Shown here: one piece after another, positions 56,446 through 63,698 of the stretch | Layout: every line of letters starts with the position of its first letter | Position numbering within the stretch: the stretch's first letter is position 1 | NCBI RefSeq assembly: GCF_003143855.1 | Contig: NZ_QFRK01000008.1 | Coordinates: 111,061 to 175,060 of the forward strand | Reading direction: 5' to 3' | DNA from: Streptomyces sp. NWU339 | Lineage (GTDB): Bacteria > Actinomycetota > Actinomycetes > Streptomycetales > Streptomycetaceae | DNA: 64,000 nt | The notes under the pieces: model-generated | The model's input: the letters and a program-made list of their open reading frames with translations, nothing else | Databases searched by the model: none | Told to the model about the DNA's origin: nothing | Translations under genes and position numbers: made by a program

Positions 56446-56590
56446 CCCGTGGGCGGCGCGCAGGCGCTGGTGTTGGGGGACGAGCCCACCACGAGCTGCT
56501 GTCTGCCCGAACGCCGGGCCTTCCTGCGCCGGCTCGCTGCCGACGGTGAGACCGGGCTGAGGGCCGCGGCCGAGATCGTGCTCGCGGAAG
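56446..56590 (+). pseudogene. Imm21-like immunity protein fragment
   Basis: The plus-strand frame reads GGAQALVLGDEPTTSCCLPE and ERRAFLRRLAADGETGLRAA, which recalls the middle of Imm21 family immunity proteins. The start of the domain is missing, and the frame runs into antisense transposase sequence at about 56580. It is a remnant of a larger gene. Assignment rests on memory of the family and is tentative. Confidence 0.4.
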
Positions 56591-56660
56591 GTCCGGTCCC
56601 GGACGTGGTGCAGAAGATCTTCGATCTTCCAGTGCCCTCTGATCCACGCTGCTGCTGGTG
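56578..56660 (-). mobile_element. Transposase fragment (ISAs1/H-repeat type)
   Basis: The minus strand encodes WIRGHWKIEDLLHHVRDRTF, matching the R-G-H-W-x-I-E-N-x-L-H-W-V-x-D-x-T-F motif of ISAs1-type DDE transposases (the catalytic Glu region). Only about 27 residues remain, joined to the Imm21-like fragment. It marks an old insertion or deletion end. Confidence 0.6.
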
Positions 56661-56795
56661 CTCGCCTTGATCGTGGTTGACATCCTCTCCGAGCCTCCCG
56701 TCCCGGTGGAGGCCGGCCCTGATCACGCCGAGGTCCCCGTCGGCCGGTCACTGCCGTCCCATTTTCTGAACAGCGTGGCCGCGTAGGGTTCCGGC

Positions 56796-57197
56796 ATGGG
56801 ACTTTTCACGCGCACGCGCCTGATCGCCTGCGCGACAGCGTTATCGACCCTGGCGGCGGGTCTGGGGATCAGGGCCGTGATGACGGGTGACATCGCCAAG
56901 TACGCGGGCGACGCGCTCTACACGGCCCTGATCCACGTGCTCGTGGTGCTGGTCGTGCCCCGGGTGAAGCCGACGGCGGCCGCCGGTGCGGCCCTGGGCT
57001 TCAGCTGCGCGGTGGAGCTGTTCCAGCTCACCGGAATCCCCGGTGAGCTGGCGGTGCACAGCCTTGCTGCCAGGCTCGTCCTGGGCTCCACCTTCAACGC
57101 GCCCGACCTGCTCTGGTACGCGGTCGGCGCCGTCCTGTCGGCGCTCGTCCACACAGCGGCACAGCGTCCTGTGGTCACCGCCATCCGTCAAGGATGA
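56796..57197 (+). CDS. DUF2809 membrane protein with a TTA codon
   Basis: A 133-residue protein with four hydrophobic segments and the DUF2809 features GDALYTALIHVLVVLVVPR and ELFQLTGIP. TTA is used for L16 (56841-56843), so translation should depend on the bldA tRNA. TAGGGT (56784-56789) sits 6 nt before the ATG, suggesting a leaderless transcript. Function unknown. Confidence 0.85.
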   Translation: MGLFTRTRLIACATALSTLAAGLGIRAVMTGDIAKYAGDALYTALIHVLVVLVVPRVKPTAAAGAALGFSCAVELFQLTGIPGELAVHSLAARLVLGSTFNAPDLLWYAVGAVLSALVHTAAQRPVVTAIRQG

Positions 57198-57291
57198 GTT
57201 CCCCGACTCGCCCCGAACCGCGAACTCCGTCGCGACGGAACCGCACGGGCCTCCCCACGCGGTCACGACACCAGATCGCGCACACGATGGG

Positions 57292-58386
57292 TCATTCCCC
57301 GCGGATGCGCCACCTGCCGGTTCCGGGATGCCACACGAGGCGCACCCTGCCCCGGTCCGGTCTGCGGAGGGCCAGCTCGTCCATGTCGAGCGACGACAGG
57401 GCCCGCAGTGCCTCGTCAGAGGCGTTCGACCACACGAAGAGGGTGATCCCCGCCTCCGCGTCGTCGGCGATGAGGAGGCGGGGTTCCTCCTCACCCGTGG
57501 ACTCCTCGACGGCCTCGGCGGCCGGTCCCGGCTCCCCGTTCCCGCGCAGCATCCGGCGGACGAGGCTCCTGGCCTGCCCGTAGGCGTCCTCGGCAGCCTT
57601 GGCGACAAGTGCCTGGACGAAGGGCACAACGGCGGTCGTGACCAGCGCGGTGACGGCGACCGTGGCGAACTCCGGTGCGGCGCGCGACAGCTGGCGGCCG
57701 CTCTCCTCGATCTCCCGGGCGCGCAGAGCCTCGTATGTCTCCCGCCATGCGGAGGCTTCCTGCTGCCGACCGAGCTGCTCCAGTACATCGGCCAGCTGCC
57801 AGGCGCCTCTCACCGAGCCCGCCTCGGCCTCCGGCCTCACGCACTCCTCCGCCTCGCTCAACCGCCCCTGCCTCATGAGCAGGTACGCCAGATCGGTGCG
57901 CACGGAGGACAAGCCGTGGGCGATGGCCATCCGATACCAGTGCTCAGCGTCCTCAGGCCGCTTCCGCTTCTCGGCCAGCTCTGCCAGGGAGGTGATCGCC
58001 CACGGGTCCCCGTCCTCCCCTGCGTGCCGAAGCCAGAACTCACGCTCGTTGCCGCTGATGCCGCTCTTCCGGCCCATGGCCCGCACCGCCTCGGGCCATC
58101 CCGCCCGCGCCGCGCGCCTGCACCAGTCGACCGACCTGGCCTTGTCCGCATCGCCGTTCGATCGCCTGCTGATGGCGAAGTCCCAGTAGACCTCGCTCAG
58201 GTGGTACATCGCCTCGTGATCCCCGGCCTCGGCCGCGGCGAGCAGCCACCGCTCGGCGTGCTCCAGGCCGCCAGGGGACTCGTGGAGGTGCTTGCCGAGA
58301 GTCTTCATCGCCCCGACGTCACCCGCCTCCGCGGCCAGTTCGAGGTTCGGGTCCGGCTTCCCCCACACCATCCTCGACGCTGCCAC
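57292..58386 (-). CDS. Sel1/TPR-repeat protein with a C-terminal membrane-associated region
   Basis: 364 residues from a GTG behind GAGGGGGA. The first 220 residues are Sel1-type TPR units (NLELAAEAGDVGAMKTLG, ERWLLAAAEAGDHEAMYHLSEVYWD, EHWYRMAIAHGLSSVRTDLAYLL). A hydrophobic stretch (FATVAVTALVTTAVVPFVQAL) follows, with a polar C-terminal domain resembling effector-associated domains (LALRRPDRGRVRLVWHPGTG). Such proteins are scaffolds in signalling. Confidence 0.82.
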   Translation of the reverse strand: MAASRMVWGKPDPNLELAAEAGDVGAMKTLGKHLHESPGGLEHAERWLLAAAEAGDHEAMYHLSEVYWDFAISRRSNGDADKARSVDWCRRAARAGWPEAVRAMGRKSGISGNEREFWLRHAGEDGDPWAITSLAELAEKRKRPEDAEHWYRMAIAHGLSSVRTDLAYLLMRQGRLSEAEECVRPEAEAGSVRGAWQLADVLEQLGRQQEASAWRETYEALRAREIEESGRQLSRAAPEFATVAVTALVTTAVVPFVQALVAKAAEDAYGQARSLVRRMLRGNGEPGPAAEAVEESTGEEEPRLLIADDAEAGITLFVWSNASDEALRALSSLDMDELALRRPDRGRVRLVWHPGTGRWRIRGE

Positions 58387-58873
58387 CTGTCCCCCTCTTC
58401 CGGCGTCCCGCCACGTGCCTCCACGGTGGCCGGCCTTCGCTGCCTCTCACCATGTCCTGACGTTCCAAGTATCCCTTTATAAAGGTGACTTGTGCTGAAC
58501 ATGTTCCGCGAGGACATGGGGGGCCCGAGCCTGTGCCGTCGGGAAAAGGGAGTTGGCGCGAGGTGTGGTAGGCGGTTGACCATTCGCCGTAACGGCGGGG
58601 GTTGCTGCCGATGGAGCGGATCTGGGCGTCGGTGCTCATGGCGGCGAAGGCCGCGCCGGGCAGGTCGCCGGCCAGAAAGAACCGTAGGGTGGCCTCGGTG
58701 CCGCTCTGGCTCCGCGTCAGTTGCAGACTGTCTCCGTGATGCACCGGAGCTCGGCGAAAGTGCCGCAGCCGGTACTGACCAACTGCTCCGCGCAGTTGAT
58801 AACTGGTTGACTTTGCTTTCCCTTTGACTACTTTGTACCCCCAACACAGTTGGCATGACCGGGGGCAATCCGT
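58387..58873. other. 487-bp intergenic region with a promoter for the lipoprotein
   Basis: CCTTTATAAAGG (58474-58485) is a perfect AT-rich palindrome close to the Sel1 gene start. TTGACT (58807-58812) and TACTTT (58829-58834), 16 bp apart, form a likely promoter for the lipoprotein at 58874. Between them the minus strand reads FLAGDLPGAAFAAMSTDAQI, a possible gene remnant I cannot assign. Confidence 0.55.
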
Positions 58874-59314
58874 ATGAACCGCATCCGTCGTTCCCTCATG
58901 TCCGCGCTCGTCGCGGGCGGCCTCGTGCTTGGCCTGAGCGCTTGCTCCGACGACGCCGCCAAGAAGGTCGAGGACGAGCTGGTCGAGGAAGTCGACAAGC
59001 AGCTCGACGAAGAGTACGAGGTCACCTATGAGGTGACCGGTGAGAAGGTCGACTCCATCGAGTTCAACGCAGGGGGCGGGGACGCGGCCGACCCGAAGTT
59101 CGAGACGGTGGACAACCCCACGCTGCCGTGGAAGAAGACGGTGAAGCTGCGTGGCATCGAGGCACCCGTCGTCATACCGGTGACCGTGGACGCCGACGGC
59201 TCGGGCGACCTCTCCTGCAAGATCCTTCACAAGGGCAAGACCCTGGCCGAGGAGTCCGACGCGGGCACGGTCTCCGTGACCGGCTGCGTCGCCGTCTCCC
59301 CGATCGTCGGCTGA
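58874..59314 (+). CDS. MmpS-like lipoprotein
   Basis: 146 residues. Signal peptide with the lipobox LSAC (lipidated C24), an acidic helical linker (residues 30-48) and a beta domain (EVTYEVTGEKVDSIEF, TLPWKKTVKL, GDLSCKILHKGKTL) similar to MmpS/transport-accessory proteins. No MmpL-type transporter is adjacent. Anchored on the outer membrane-leaflet side of the cytoplasmic membrane by inference. Confidence 0.8.
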   Translation: MNRIRRSLMSALVAGGLVLGLSACSDDAAKKVEDELVEEVDKQLDEEYEVTYEVTGEKVDSIEFNAGGGDAADPKFETVDNPTLPWKKTVKLRGIEAPVVIPVTVDADGSGDLSCKILHKGKTLAEESDAGTVSVTGCVAVSPIVG

Positions 59315-59392
59315 GCCGGTGGCCGCCGAGGCCGGTCCACCCCCGTGGGTCCGGCCTGCGGCGACGTCAACCGATCCTGAACCGTGGGATCT

Positions 59393-59461
59393 TGTCCGGC
59401 AACGGTGTGCGCTGTCCGGGACAAAGGCCGGGCTGTCCGGGCCGGTCGGAAGGCTGTCCGG
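59393..59461 (+). promoter_or_regulatory. Four phased TGTCCGG boxes upstream of the HTH gene
   Basis: TGTCCGG occurs at 59393, 59413, 59434 and 59455, intervals of 20, 21 and 21 bp (about two helical turns). The second is extended to the perfect inverted repeat TGTCC-G-GGACA. They end about 40 bp before a TTGCCG/GACAAT promoter (59502-59507, 59525-59530). Confidence 0.7.
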
Positions 59462-59536
59462 AACGGCGGAGGCGGGACACCCGACGTGGCCGGGTCGGGG
59501 ATTGCCGGGTGTGAGGCGCCTGACGACAATGACGGA

Positions 59537-60664
59537 ATGGCGATCTCAGGTGGCATGGAGCCCGGTGAGGCGCGGACTCCGGCCGAGTACGTCGGACTGC
59601 TGCGGCGGCTCAAGGAGCACAGCGGGCTGACCTACCGGCAGTTGGAGGAGCGGGCCGCCGAACGCGGCGACGTGCTCGCGCGCAGCACCCTGGCGGACGT
59701 CCTGCGCCGGGACTCACTGCCGCGGGCCGAGCTCGTCGCGGCGCTGGTACGGGCCTGCGGCCCCGGGGAGGACGTGGCCGAGTGGCTCGCCGCCCGGGAA
59801 CGGCTCGCGGAGTACGAGCACCCCGCGGATGCGGAGAGGCCGGGGGCCTCCGGAGCCGGCGATGCGCCGGAGTCCGATCGCGCCCTGGACGCCGACCGCG
59901 TTCCGGGGACGGGCCGCGCCCCGGAGAGCGAGACCGCCGAGGGCGAGGCCACCGAGAGCGAGGCCGCCGGTGGCGGTCGTACGCGTAATGCCCTGCTCAC
60001 CCCGCTCACCCCGCTCGTCGCGCTGGCCTCGCTCGGGACGGTCGTCCTGCTCGTCATCGCCGCAGTGGTTCTGCTGCCGGACGACGAACGGACGGGAGAC
60101 TCCAAGGGCGGTGGCCCGGAAGCCGCCATGAGCCCGGCAGCCACCCCCGTGGCGGCCGGGCCGACTCCCGGGTGGTCGCGGTTACGGCCGGTCGGGTCGC
60201 CGACGTTGTGCCTGACCGACGGGGAGGCCCGGGTGGACGGCGACACCAAGACGGTCGCGGTGCAGCGGCCCTGCACGGAGGCGGTGCCGCCGCGCACGTA
60301 TCTCCAACGGGAGTCCGACGGTCTGTACATCATCAAGTGGGACCACCCGGACCACGGCCCCGGCTGCCTCACCGTCCTCGACGGGGGACCGTTCCACGGG
60401 ATGCTCGAACCCTGGCCCTGGAAGGCCTGCCAGGGCGGCAGCACCGCCCAACGGTTCCGTATCGAGCCCGCCCCCGGCGGCGGCACGGACCACTGGCGGT
60501 TCAGGCCGGCCCAGGACGCGGTACCCCTGTGCGTCGGCATCCGCGAGAGCGCCGAGGACCCCGACGGCTCCCAGGGCTCCGACAAGGCGGGCGCGGTGGC
60601 CGTGGCCCAGCGGTGCACCGTGCAGGACGCCAACGGCCAGGTGTTCATCATCGAGCCGGAGTGA
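59537..60664 (+). CDS. Membrane-tethered HTH protein with an extracytoplasmic domain, TTA codon
   Basis: 375 residues. An XRE-like HTH (EYVGLLRRLKEHSGLTYRQL, RSTLADVLRRDSLPRAELV) occupies residues 10-80. An acidic linker leads to a transmembrane helix (LVALASLGTVVLLVIAAVVLL, about 158-178). The outer domain has Cys residues and PHTYLQRESDGLY-like and GCLTVLDGGP segments suggesting a ricin-type trefoil. L216 is TTA (60182-60184), implying bldA dependence. The ATG is 6 nt after GACAAT, so it is probably leaderless. A sensor-regulator is inferred. Confidence 0.8.
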   Translation: MAISGGMEPGEARTPAEYVGLLRRLKEHSGLTYRQLEERAAERGDVLARSTLADVLRRDSLPRAELVAALVRACGPGEDVAEWLAARERLAEYEHPADAERPGASGAGDAPESDRALDADRVPGTGRAPESETAEGEATESEAAGGGRTRNALLTPLTPLVALASLGTVVLLVIAAVVLLPDDERTGDSKGGGPEAAMSPAATPVAAGPTPGWSRLRPVGSPTLCLTDGEARVDGDTKTVAVQRPCTEAVPPRTYLQRESDGLYIIKWDHPDHGPGCLTVLDGGPFHGMLEPWPWKACQGGSTAQRFRIEPAPGGGTDHWRFRPAQDAVPLCVGIRESAEDPDGSQGSDKAGAVAVAQRCTVQDANGQVFIIEPE

Positions 60665-60710
60665 CACACCGTCACCGGCCGTGCACCCACCACCGAACCC
60701 GGCCCCACCC

Positions 60711-60742
60711 CTCGTCGTCCGGAAATCCGACCCCGCCCATGA
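60711..60742 (+). repeat. 32-bp direct repeat, left copy
   Basis: CTCGTCGTCCGGAAATCCGA plus CCCCGCCCATGA. The right copy at 61976-62007 differs at one base. The intervening 1.2 kb contains the secreted-protein gene. Confidence 0.9.
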
Positions 60743-60814
60743 GGGGTCACCCGTACATCACCGACTTCCCGGGGCCCTCCCGTCGGCGTACGAGCGTGAG
60801 ACGTGCAGTCGAAA

Positions 60815-60853
60815 GGGGTGCCCGAAGCCACCTTCTGTGCCTTCGGGCGCCCC
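60815..60853. terminator. Terminator between the HTH gene and the secreted-protein gene
   Basis: GGGGTGCCCGAAG (60815-60827) pairs with CTTCGGGCGCCCC (60841-60853) over 13 bp with one G-U pair, around a 13-nt loop. Confidence 0.75.
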
Positions 60854-61000
60854 TCCTGCAAACGCTCCCTCATCAAGGAGACCCACGCCAGGCCTGCACC
60901 TCGGGGGTGCGGGCGAGGCCGTCACCGGAGTGACGACAAGCCGCCGTGCCGCCTGCCTGCGCGTCCGGCCCACTCCGGAGGCGGGGAGCTCCGGGAGGCA

Positions 61001-61345
61001 TCAAGCCCTGACGGGTCCTCCCGTGCCCGGAACGACCCGCCAGTTGCTCCCGTGGGAAGTGCAGTAGGCGTACGACCAGCGGTTGTCGTTCGTCTGGACC
61101 CCCCTGGCGATCTTCGTGCTCTTGCCGTTCGTGCAGGTGACCTTCGCGTAGTAGGCGAAGGTCACGTCACAGCGAACCCCGTACGTCCTGCCGTCCACAT
61201 CCCACGCCTCACCGTTGGTGCACCACGAAGGAAGGGCCAGCGCGCCCTGCGGTGCTGCCCCGACGGCCTGTGCGGGAGCGGCTACGGCACCGAGAGCGAG
61301 GACAGCTCCCCCGAGTCCGACACCAAGAGCGGAACGAATACGCAC
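61001..61345 (-). CDS. Small secreted four-cysteine protein
   Basis: 114 residues from a GTG behind AAGGAG. A signal peptide (about residues 5-27, cleavage after AQA) precedes an ~85-residue mature protein. Four cysteines (PSWCTNGEAW, VRCDVTF, KVTCTNGKS, YAYCTSHG) could form two disulfides. No family recognised. Phased TGTCCGG-type boxes lie about 100 bp upstream, as at the neighbouring HTH gene. Confidence 0.82.
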   Translation of the reverse strand: MRIRSALGVGLGGAVLALGAVAAPAQAVGAAPQGALALPSWCTNGEAWDVDGRTYGVRCDVTFAYYAKVTCTNGKSTKIARGVQTNDNRWSYAYCTSHGSNWRVVPGTGGPVRA

Positions 61346-61709
61346 GATGTACTCCTTCTCAGCTGCTTACGGATTCAGCTGGGGCGTCCCCAACTGACGG
61401 CCTCAAGAATGGCAAGGACGAAGAAGGAGGAAAGCGGAGAAAGCTGTCCCGGACAGGGCATGGACTGTCCGGCCTGGCCAGGGCCCTGTCCGAGAAGCGT
61501 CCGGGACAGGTCTGCCGCAGTGAATGCCGGATCCACTGCGGCAGAGCCCCTGCGGTGATCACCGCGACCCGCGGCGGGCCGCCCCGGCCGCCGGGGCGAG
61601 GTGTACGCATGTACTGCGGCGGCATCGGAAGGGTGGGGCGGGCATGACGATGGGAGCAGTGACCGAACTCGGGCCGAGTGCGCGCTTCGGCTACCACACG
61701 CCCGGGCCG
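61346..61709. other. 364-bp region upstream of the secreted protein
   Basis: It contains the TGTCCGG box array (61444-61509) and a hairpin TCTGCCGCAGTG/CACTGCGGCAGA (61511-61545) that may insulate the promoter. No gene is supported. Confidence 0.6.
61444..61509 (-). promoter_or_regulatory. Phased TGTCCGG-type boxes upstream of the secreted protein
   Basis: CTGTCC-C-GGACAG (61444-61456) is a perfect palindrome. TGTCCGG (61466-61472) and TGTCCG (61487-61492) follow at 21-bp steps. GTCC-G-GGACAG (61499-61509) follows at a further 11 bp. They share sequence and phasing with the array at 59393-59461. Confidence 0.7.
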
Positions 61710-62019
61710 TGAGGCCGCTGTCCGCTCCGCTGCCGCCACCCCCACACGTTGACGGTGAGAACCTCCTCGTCCCCCGCGCGCGCCACCTCGGCGAACCGGG
61801 CAACTCCGCCGACTACGGTGCGACGGGCCCGAAAACCGTGCAGTCCCGCGGCCCGCTCCAGCCGTGGCCGGGCTGGGGCTCGCGGAAACAGTCAGGGCCG
61901 AAGGGCGCGGCGGCGTACGGCACGCCGAGGACGGCCACCACACCGTCGACCGGCCGCCGGCCGCGCACGGGGCCGCTCGTCGTCCGGAAATCCGACCCCG
62001 CCCACGATGTGCCACTCAC
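61710..62019 (-). pseudogene. Frameshifted carboxylesterase N-terminal fragment
   Basis: From a GTG at 62019, SDFRTTSGPVRGRRPVDGVV and AVLGVPYAAAPFGPDCFREP resemble the N-terminus of pnbA-type carboxylesterases. The frame ends in a stop near 61815; GDEEVLTVNVWG in a different frame continues the homology. About 80% of the gene is missing. The right 32-bp repeat lies within the fragment. Confidence 0.65.
61976..62007 (+). repeat. 32-bp direct repeat, right copy
   Basis: CTCGTCGTCCGGAAATCCGA plus CCCCGCCCACGA matches 60711-60742 at 31 of 32 positions. It lies inside the broken carboxylesterase. Confidence 0.9.
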
Positions 62020-62075
62020 GCGCCAGCAGCCTTCCACGGGCCTCCGCGGCCCCGCGAGCGGATGGCGTCCCGCGA

Positions 62076-63461
62076 CGTGGTGTAGGCGATCAACGTTGGG
62101 GCGTACGCCGGGGCGTGCGGTCACCTGGATTTCGCTCCCTGCCCGACAGGTGGGCCACCATGCAACTCTCCCTGGTAAACGGCCAGTTCAACCAGGAGGT
62201 GCAGGGTGGCCCTGTCCCAGCATGACTTACTCCGGCTGCTGGAGTCACTGCGTTCGGCAGACGGGCTCGAACTCGTCCGTTCCGTGGCCGAGCGGATGCT
62301 GCAGGAGCTGATCGAGGCCGAAGCGACGGCGAGGATCGGCGCGGAGTGGAACGAACACACCGAGACACGTACCGCGTTGCGCAACGGGCACCGCGACAAG
62401 ACGCTGACCACGCAGGCCGGCGACCTGGACCTTGCGATCCCCAAGCTGCGCTCGGGCAGCTTCTTCCCGAGCCTGCTGGAGCGGCGCCGCCGCATCGACC
62501 AGGCCCTGTTCGCCGTCATCATGGAGGCCTACGTCCACGGCGTGTCCACCCGCTCGGTCGACGACCTGGTCAAGGCACTGGGCGCGGACAACGGGATCTC
62601 CAAGAGCGAGGTCTCGCGGATCTGCGCGGGCCTGGACACGCAGCTGACCGCGTTCCGTACCCGGCCCCTGGACCACATCCGCTTCCCCTACGTCTATCTC
62701 GATGCGACCTACTGCAAGGCGCGGGTCGCGCATCAGATCGTCTCGCGGGCCGTGGTGATCGCCACCGGCATCACCGAGGACGGCGGTCGGGAGGTGCTGG
62801 GAGTGATGGTCGGCGACAGCGAGACCGAAGTGTTCTGGACCCAGTTCCTCCGTCACCTGCGCGAACGCGGCCTGAACGGGGTCCGGCTTGTCATCGGCGA
62901 CCACCACTCGGGGCTGGTCAAGGCGATCCGCAAGGTCATGATCGGGGCTGCCTACCAGCGCTGCCGAGTTCATTTCCTGCGCAATGTCTTCGGCGTGATC
63001 CCCAAGGACGCCGCGGAAATGGTCGCCGCGACGATCCGCACCATCTTCGCCCAGCCCACCGCCGACGCGGTCCGCACCCAGCTCGACACCGTCGCCGACA
63101 TGCTCGGCAAGCAGTTCCCCAAGGTCAAGGCAATGCTGCTGGAAGCGAAGGACGACCTGACCGCCTTCGCGGCGTTCCCCGAGCGACATTGGAAGAAGAT
63201 CCAGTCCACCAACCCGCTGGAGCGGATCAACCGCGAGGTCAAGCGCCGCACCGACGTCGTCCAGGTCTTCCCCAACGACGCCGCGCTCCTGCGGCTGGTC
63301 ACCGCCGTGCTCTTCGAACTGCACGACGAATGGATCGCCTTCCCCCGCCGCTACCTGCCCGAGGGAAGCATGGACCAGCTCTACCCCGCCGAGCGCCCCG
63401 AAAGCGCCCCCGCGCTACCCAACACCACCAACACGACCGCCGGATGATCGGCTACACCACG
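62076..63461 (+). mobile_element. IS256-family insertion sequence
   Basis: About 1.39 kb. Imperfect terminal inverted repeats CGTGGTGTAGGCGATCA (62076-62092) and TGATCGGCTACACCACG (63445-63461) match at 16 of 17. One transposase gene fills the element. No target duplication is obvious, so the exact ends may extend slightly. Confidence 0.85.
62206..63447 (+). CDS. IS256-family transposase
   Basis: 413 residues from a GTG at 62206. The DDE triad is present: D in YVYLDATYCKARV, D in RLVIGDHHSGLVKAI, and E in STNPLERINREVKRR, with the typical CRVHFLRNV motif before the last Glu. The coding frame is intact, so it may be active. AGGAGG lies just upstream, and the TGA falls in the right terminal repeat. 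Confidence 0.95.
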   Translation: MALSQHDLLRLLESLRSADGLELVRSVAERMLQELIEAEATARIGAEWNEHTETRTALRNGHRDKTLTTQAGDLDLAIPKLRSGSFFPSLLERRRRIDQALFAVIMEAYVHGVSTRSVDDLVKALGADNGISKSEVSRICAGLDTQLTAFRTRPLDHIRFPYVYLDATYCKARVAHQIVSRAVVIATGITEDGGREVLGVMVGDSETEVFWTQFLRHLRERGLNGVRLVIGDHHSGLVKAIRKVMIGAAYQRCRVHFLRNVFGVIPKDAAEMVAATIRTIFAQPTADAVRTQLDTVADMLGKQFPKVKAMLLEAKDDLTAFAAFPERHWKKIQSTNPLERINREVKRRTDVVQVFPNDAALLRLVTAVLFELHDEWIAFPRRYLPEGSMDQLYPAERPESAPALPNTTNTTAG

Positions 63462-63698
63462 AGAAGGGGCACGATCCTCGGCAAACGGTGTCGAGCTGCG
63501 GAACATCCAGACGATCCCGGTCACCCGGTATCGCTACCGCGGCAACAAGATTCCCAACCCCTGGGTCCCGGACGCCTGCTGACGACAGCATCCGTGGAGA
63601 GCCCGGTACTCGGAGACGGGTACGCCGGGTTCGGCGAGCGGCACGGGGAAACGGGCCGGTGGCAACGCCGGAACCGCGCCCCGTGCCGACTCAACGAA
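63462..63698. other. Remnant sequence right of the IS
   Basis: One frame reads GVELRNIQTIPVTRYRYRGN before a stop near 63580, a coding fragment I cannot identify. No other feature is supported. Confidence 0.4.

Larger units (their letters stand above)
60665..61000. other. 336-bp intergenic region between convergent genes
   Basis: No supported gene. It holds the left copy of a 32-bp direct repeat (60711-60742) and a hairpin terminator (60815-60853). A frame at 60681 is open but has poor codon bias. Confidence 0.55.
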
